NCBI GenBank assembly: GCA_041687335.1
Contig: JAWLCE010000004.1
Span: 62,001-126,000 of the forward strand
Direction: 5' to 3'
Source: JAJFUE01 sp041687335
GTDB lineage: Bacteria; Sumerlaeota; Sumerlaeia; MVZB01
DNA length: 64,000 nucleotides
A model generated the notes under the pieces. It saw only the letters and a list, made by a program, of their open reading frames with translations, did no database searches and was not told the origin of the DNA. Positions 59,640 through 64,000 of this stretch are shown one piece after another. The translations under genes were made by a program, and so were the position numbers. Position 1 is the first letter of the stretch. Each line of letters starts with the position of its first letter.

Positions 59640-60620
59640 GTGGCTGATCCGATTCACATCGCGTTTGATCCGTCCTCACGGGAGTTCGCCGAGCTGGCGC
59701 GAACTCCATTTGATCAACTCAAGCCCGGCCTGCGCCTGCGGGTCTACGGCGTCCAATACGTCCCATTGGAATGTCCCGGGGCCGGTCGGCTCTACGTCAC
59801 GCGCCATGGCTGGCCGCTGCTGGGCCACCTCCTGCCCTCGCGCTGGCACGAGGGCGGGCGCTATCGGCGCCAGGGGTGGCGGCTGGCCGGCTCCACCGGC
59901 ACGGTCTATCGCGTGCCGGTGCATGATGAGCCTGGGCGGCGCCAGGACCTGGTGGTCAAGTTCTCCCGCTTCGCCCAGGATGTCCCGTTCCACGTCAAGT
60001 CCACCTTCCCGGCGTCGGTGCCGCGCCAGACCGTCGAGTCCGCGCGGTTCAACAATCCCTTCGAGGAGTTCGGGCTGGTGACCGACCTGCGTTCGGGCCG
60101 GTTCGGCCCTTCGGGGCTGCGCATCCTGACCAAGCGTCCGCTGGCGATCTACCAGCCCAGGCACACGCTGGAATCCTGGCAACTGGGGCGTAGTCTCGCC
60201 CAGTTCAGCCAGCACCAGAGCGCCCTGCTGCGTGATCAGCTCGGGTCGGGCGGCGCGACGCTGGAGCTTGACTTCCATCGCCAATACATCATGCTGTTCG
60301 GCTGGGTGCGCGGACGCAGCGCAGAGGAATATCATGAAAAAGGCCTGCTCTCCGACACCGAGATGCGCGACCTGACGACGCGCGTGGCCGGCGAGCTGGC
60401 TGACAAGGGATTTCACGTGCTCGACAACAAGCCCAAGCATTTCATCCTGCGCCGCCGCCGCGATGGTTCGCTCTTGCGCCGCCACGGCCGGCTGGCCTAC
60501 GTGCTGGTCGATTTCGAGCTGCTCCAAAGAACGCCGGCTCATGAAGCTCACCGGCTCCGCCTGCGCCAGGATCGCGCCGCCCGCGACCGCACCCAAGGGG
60601 ACCGGTGGCTGGCACCATGA
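59640..60620 (+). CDS. Protein-kinase-like fold protein of unknown function
   Basis: The 326-residue product has features of the protein-kinase-like fold: a glycine loop GSTGTVYRV at 84-92, a candidate ATP lysine VVK at 105-107, a catalytic-loop-like FHVLDNKPKHFIL at 258-270 and VDFELL at 290-295 in the metal-binding Asp position. The classic H-R-D and D-F-G are changed (LDNKP and VDFE), as in several aminoglycoside phosphotransferase-like families. The GTG start at 59640 is weakly supported. It lies 89 bases after the DUF4914 gene, and its stop overlaps the Sua5 ATG (ATGA). Whether it is active is unknown. Confidence 0.78.
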   Translation: MADPIHIAFDPSSREFAELARTPFDQLKPGLRLRVYGVQYVPLECPGAGRLYVTRHGWPLLGHLLPSRWHEGGRYRRQGWRLAGSTGTVYRVPVHDEPGRRQDLVVKFSRFAQDVPFHVKSTFPASVPRQTVESARFNNPFEEFGLVTDLRSGRFGPSGLRILTKRPLAIYQPRHTLESWQLGRSLAQFSQHQSALLRDQLGSGGATLELDFHRQYIMLFGWVRGRSAEEYHEKGLLSDTEMRDLTTRVAGELADKGFHVLDNKPKHFILRRRRDGSLLRRHGRLAYVLVDFELLQRTPAHEAHRLRLRQDRAARDRTQGDRWLAP

Positions 60621-61609
60621 TTGAACGTGTCGCCACCAGAACCATGATTGAGCGGGCTGCGCGGCAAATTTGTCATGGCGGGGTGGTTGCCTTTCCCACC
60701 GAGACGGTCTATGGGCTCGGCGCGGATGCGCTCAACGGCGCGGCCGTGGAGCGCATTTTTGAGATCAAGGGCCGCCCGCGCCACGATCCATTGATCGTGC
60801 ACGTGGCCACGATGGGGCAATTGGAAGTGCTGGCATCGCGTGTGCCGCCGGCGGCGCGCGAGCTTGCCGCCCGCTTCTGGCCCGGGCCCCTCACGCTGGT
60901 GCTGACGCGCGCGCCGATCGTTCCCGATGTCGTCACCGCGGGACTCTCCACGGTCGCGCTGCGCATGCCCGATCATCGGCTGGCGCTGGCGCTGATCCGC
61001 GCCGCCGATCGCCCGATCGCCGCCCCCAGCGCCAATCCCTTCGGCATGGTCAGCCCCGTCACGGCCGATCACGTCCGCCGCCAGTTGGGCGACCGGGTCG
61101 ACATGATCCTGGATGGCGGTCCTTGTCGGGTCGGCATCGAGTCCACCATTATCGCGCTCGATGGCGAGAGCCCGGTCCTGCTGCGCCAGGGCGGCATTTC
61201 CATGGAGCGAATCGAAGCTGTTCTCGGCCCCATCGAGCTGGCAGGTGGCAGCGATGAGCGTCCCCGGGCCCCCGGCCGCCTGCCGCGCCATTATGCGCCC
61301 CAGACGCGGCTGGCCCTGCGCGAGCCTGGCCAGCCGCCCCCGCCGGGGCTGCGTGTCGGCCTGATCGCGCTGCGGCGTCAGCCCGGTCAGGATGATGGCT
61401 TTGTCGAGGTCGAGGAGCTTTCGGCCGCCGGCGACCTTGATCGCGCCGCCGCCAGGCTTTATCATGCCATTCGCCGCCTCGACCAGCTCGGCCTCGATCT
61501 CATCATGGCCGAACTGGTGCCCGAGACGGGCATCGGCCGCGGCATCAACGACCGACTGCGCCGGGCCGCCGTCCCCGCCCAGAATCCTCCCAGCGGGGCA
61601 GACCCATGA
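60617..61609 (+). CDS. Sua5-type threonylcarbamoyl-AMP synthase
   Basis: The 330-residue protein catalyses the first step of t6A tRNA modification. It has a YrdC domain with FPTETVYGLG at 26-35 and KGRPRHDPL at 51-59, the IAAPSANPFG loop and LPRHYAPQT, the junction to the C-terminal Sua5 domain (about 225-325). The ATG at 60617 forms an ATGA overlap with the previous stop; GTG at 60605 and ATG at 60644 are alternatives. A 27-base imperfect duplication puts CCATGATTGA twice at the start region. Its own stop overlaps the MFS start, giving a coupled gene triplet. Confidence 0.92.
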   Translation: MIERVATRTMIERAARQICHGGVVAFPTETVYGLGADALNGAAVERIFEIKGRPRHDPLIVHVATMGQLEVLASRVPPAARELAARFWPGPLTLVLTRAPIVPDVVTAGLSTVALRMPDHRLALALIRAADRPIAAPSANPFGMVSPVTADHVRRQLGDRVDMILDGGPCRVGIESTIIALDGESPVLLRQGGISMERIEAVLGPIELAGGSDERPRAPGRLPRHYAPQTRLALREPGQPPPPGLRVGLIALRRQPGQDDGFVEVEELSAAGDLDRAAARLYHAIRRLDQLGLDLIMAELVPETGIGRGINDRLRRAAVPAQNPPSGADP

Positions 61610-62802
61610 AGCGATACCGCGTGCTGCTGGCCTCGATCCTGATGCAGGGCTGCCTGGGCGGCATTTATGCCTGGACCATGCTCGCGGTGCCGCTGAGCGA
61701 AAAATATGGACTCGATGCAGCGCGCGCGGCCTTCATCTTTGGCGCCGCGATCGCCACCTTCTCGTTGGCGATGGTCTTTGCCGGCCGCATCCAGGAATCC
61801 CGCGGTCCGCGCCTGACCGCCAGCATTGGAGCCCTGCTCTACGGTCTCGGCCACTTGGTGGCCTCCGCCTCGGGCGGGAATTTCACGCTGCTGCTGACAG
61901 GCTACAGCATCATCGCCGGCACCGGCATCGGCTTCTGTTACGTCTGTCCCTTGGCCACCTGCGTGCGCTGGTTTCCCGAGCGCAAGGGATTGGTGACCGG
62001 GCTGGCGGTGGGCGGCTTCGGCATCGGCGCGCTGGGCCTCACGCGGGGAGTGGTTCACCTGCTGGCGCTCGAGATGGACGTGCTCGAGATCCTGCGCGGG
62101 ATCGGGCTTGTCTATGGCGCGGTGCTGCTGGTGTGTGCCGCCCAGCTCGCCTGGCCGCCGCGCGATCCCCGCGCCGAGCGCTGGACGGGGCGCTTCGACT
62201 TCGGCCTGGTCATGCGTCGGCGCGATTTCTGGTCGCTGGTGACCGGGATGTTTACCGGCACCTTTGCCGGGCTGCTGGTGATCGGCAATCTCAAGCCGAT
62301 GGCGCTGGGCCAAGGTCTCAATGTCACCGACGCGGCGCTGGCCGTCAGCCTGTTCGCGGTGGGCAACGCCTCGGGGCGTATTATCTGGGGGATGATCCAC
62401 GACCGACTCGGGCGGCTCGCCATCATTCTGTCGTTGATGCTGATGGCCGCCGCCATTGCCCTGCTGGGGCTGAGTGGGGCGGGGGGTGGCTTTACCATCT
62501 CCGCCGGCCTGGTCGGCTTCGCCTTCGGCGGGGCGATGGTCCTTTACGCCGTCGAGTTGGTGGCTGTCCACGGCCAGGAAAGCATGGGCCGCATCTATCC
62601 GCTGATCTTCCTTTCCTACGGCGCCTCGGGTATTTTGGGGCCGGCGATCGGAGGCTGGCTGAACGACAGGTTTGGCAGCTATTTTCCCGCTCTCTGGTTG
62701 GCGGGGCTGGTGGCTGGCCTGGGCGTCTTCTTCTTCATTCGCCTCAGTGCGCCCACTACCCGCCCGACCCGCAAAACGCCGCTGACACCCAGCCTCCGCT
62801 AG
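61606..62802 (+). CDS. MFS transporter, OxlT-like (oxalate/formate antiporter family)
   Basis: The 398-residue protein has about twelve membrane helices and resembles the OxlT-type MFS branch that exchanges small carboxylates. Examples are LLASILMQGCLGGIYAWTMLAVPLSEKYG at the N-terminus, LGHLVASASG, CPLATCVRWFPERKGLVTGLAVGGFGIGALG in helix 4-5 and GNASGRIIWGMIHDRLGR in the second half. It overlaps the Sua5 stop by four bases. The substrate is not known; oxalate and formate are only the family's best-known cases. It converges on the partial gene at the right edge with 7 bases between stops. Confidence 0.87.
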   Translation: MKRYRVLLASILMQGCLGGIYAWTMLAVPLSEKYGLDAARAAFIFGAAIATFSLAMVFAGRIQESRGPRLTASIGALLYGLGHLVASASGGNFTLLLTGYSIIAGTGIGFCYVCPLATCVRWFPERKGLVTGLAVGGFGIGALGLTRGVVHLLALEMDVLEILRGIGLVYGAVLLVCAAQLAWPPRDPRAERWTGRFDFGLVMRRRDFWSLVTGMFTGTFAGLLVIGNLKPMALGQGLNVTDAALAVSLFAVGNASGRIIWGMIHDRLGRLAIILSLMLMAAAIALLGLSGAGGGFTISAGLVGFAFGGAMVLYAVELVAVHGQESMGRIYPLIFLSYGASGILGPAIGGWLNDRFGSYFPALWLAGLVAGLGVFFFIRLSAPTTRPTRKTPLTPSLR

Positions 62803-62809
62803 CTATCCA

Positions 62810-64000
62810 CTACGGCTCCTTGAATTCAACCGCCACGGCCCAGACCACGCCGGCGGGGGTCTTGAATTCCTCGACCACCGCCGCCTCGCCGACCAGTTCA
62901 TTGATGATGGTGAGCAATTGACGATCGGCCGGCACGATCAGCAGGCGCCGGGCCGGTGGCGGATCGGCGGCGGCGTCAGCCGTGGGCGGCCAGGGCTCCA
63001 GCGGCAGCCGCGCGCCATAGCTGTAGATTCGTTGCGCCCCCAGCGTCATGAACTGAAACGGCCGGCCTTCGTTGAAGGGTTCGGGCACAAAAACCGCCGC
63101 ATCGGCTGGCGCGGCGGCGGCGAATCGTCCCACCTGCACCGCCGCCCCATGAAAGCGCGACCAGACATCATCGCGCCGCGGCCAGACCCGATAAATGTCA
63201 TTGGCCGAAAGCAGTGCCGACGCCGACAGCGCCAGCGCGATCAGCCCCGCCACCGCTCCGCGCCGCGGCCCCGCCAGTCGTCGTGCCAAATCCACCAGCC
63301 CCCACCCCGTCACCACCGCCACCGCCGGCGTCATCACCAGCGAGCGCAGGAAGTTGGGCGAGTCGGTCAAGGTGAAAACCGACGGCGCCAGCCCACATAA
63401 AATCCAAAGCAGCAGGATCGGCGCCAGCGCTGTCCGCCGCAGCGCGCCCAGGCACAGCACCAGCCCCCAGACGAACACGAGGCCCTGGATCGGGTCCAGC
63501 CCCGGCTTTTCGGGGATGTTCTGCACGGGCACATGGTCCCCGCGCCAGTGCAGCATCAGCATGCCGTCGGCCAGGTTCTCGCCGATCTCGCGCACCCCCG
63601 GCCCCAGCCCCACCGAAAAGGGCGAGACCGCACCCGGCCGCGCCAGCAGGTGCTCGGGGTGGTGCAGGTAATGGATTCCAATAGGCGCAAACACGGCAAG
63701 GGCGGCCAGCCCCGCCAGCGCCAGCCGCCGCCGCCCTCCCGGTTGCGCCCACTCGATTCTTGCGATCCACAATCCCAGCGTCACCGCCAGCGGCAGCATG
63801 AAATACCACGAGAGGTAGGTGTAGAAACCGCCTCCCAGCATCACCCCGAATGCCAGCGCCCGCCCTGCCGTCGGCTGCCGCCGCCAAGCCAGCGCCGCCC
63901 AGACCAGCCCGATGATCCACACCGGTAGCACCAGCGTCCGGAAGATCAGCCGGCTGAAGATCGCATGCCAGCGCATCGTGGCCAGCACCCCGGCCGCCGC
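62810..64000 (-). CDS. Polytopic membrane glycosyltransferase-like protein, truncated by the window edge
   Basis: The gene continues past the right edge (GCGGCGGCCGGG precedes the visible GTG in frame), so the true N-terminus is not seen. The visible 396 residues contain about eight hydrophobic segments and a C-terminal soluble domain (PARRLLIVPADRQLLTIINELVGEAAVVEEFKTPAG). The segment layout and Arg/Pro-rich ends are similar to GT-C type glycosyltransferases, but the catalytic loop would lie outside the window. The function is therefore only a class guess. Confidence 0.7.
   Translation of the reverse strand, partial: AAAGVLATMRWHAIFSRLIFRTLVLPVWIIGLVWAALAWRRQPTAGRALAFGVMLGGGFYTYLSWYFMLPLAVTLGLWIARIEWAQPGGRRRLALAGLAALAVFAPIGIHYLHHPEHLLARPGAVSPFSVGLGPGVREIGENLADGMLMLHWRGDHVPVQNIPEKPGLDPIQGLVFVWGLVLCLGALRRTALAPILLLWILCGLAPSVFTLTDSPNFLRSLVMTPAVAVVTGWGLVDLARRLAGPRRGAVAGLIALALSASALLSANDIYRVWPRRDDVWSRFHGAAVQVGRFAAAAPADAAVFVPEPFNEGRPFQFMTLGAQRIYSYGARLPLEPWPPTADAAADPPPARRLLIVPADRQLLTIINELVGEAAVVEEFKTPAGVVWAVAVEFKEP

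Overview
The window is about 64 kb of GC-rich DNA with dense, mostly operonic genes from a Gram-negative (diderm), flagellated heterotroph. Diderm markers are KdtA (Kdo transfer to lipid A), a tripartite RND efflux system and a Wzt-like polysaccharide ABC ATPase. Flagellation is shown by flagellin plus FlaG. Two arylsulfatase-type sulfatases, two Tat-exported Gfo/Idh/MocA oxidoreductases, a ThuA-HEAT protein and a DUF4914-type protein are a mix I associate with PVC-related or neighbouring lineages (Lentisphaerota, Planctomycetota, Sumerlaeota, Hydrogenedentota). The window has no rRNA, so the phylum is an inference. No phage, insertion sequence or CRISPR array was seen.

Layout. 1-11.3 kb is a sugar-catabolic region: a truncated corrinoid protein and a sugar-porter MFS gene on the minus strand, an AraC regulator, then a tight plus-strand operon of two Gfo/Idh/MocA oxidoreductases, a ThuA-HEAT protein, xylulokinase and a divergent xylose-isomerase-like enzyme, closed by a strong terminator. 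11.3-20.3 kb holds an Asp-rich secreted protein, a sulfatase and a tetR-adaptor-RND efflux operon. 20.3-30.1 kb is housekeeping: a RecA-fold-like protein, lysS, hup, recF, a secreted HhH protein, a second sulfatase, prs-kdtA and trxB. 30.3-35.4 kb is an envelope glycan operon (Wzt-like ATPase plus two polytopic membrane proteins). 35.4-41.4 kb is a minus-strand operon of a phosphodiester-glycosidase-like protein followed by hypF, hypC, hypD and hypE ([NiFe]-hydrogenase maturation) with no hydrogenase in view. Then come tRNA-Val, a cysteine desulfurase, flagellin-flaG, rpsO-pnp, nadE, pgeF, alaS, a CBS protein, a pilin-like protein and a glycosyltransferase. 56.5-62.8 kb has a NhaR-like LysR regulator divergent from a DUF4914 P-loop protein, followed by a kinase-fold protein, a Sua5-type enzyme and an OxlT-like MFS transporter. 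The right edge cuts a membrane glycosyltransferase-like gene.

Regulation. Many genes carry a recognisable sigma-70 promoter of the form TTGACN, 17 bp, then a CATNAT-like -10; the individual sites are listed. The most interesting less-described parts are the LysR/DUF4914/kinase-fold module, the ThuA-HEAT sugar operon, the RGG-tailed polynucleotide phosphorylase with its long structured leader, and a promoter sequence shared by the Asp-rich protein and the nearby sulfatase.
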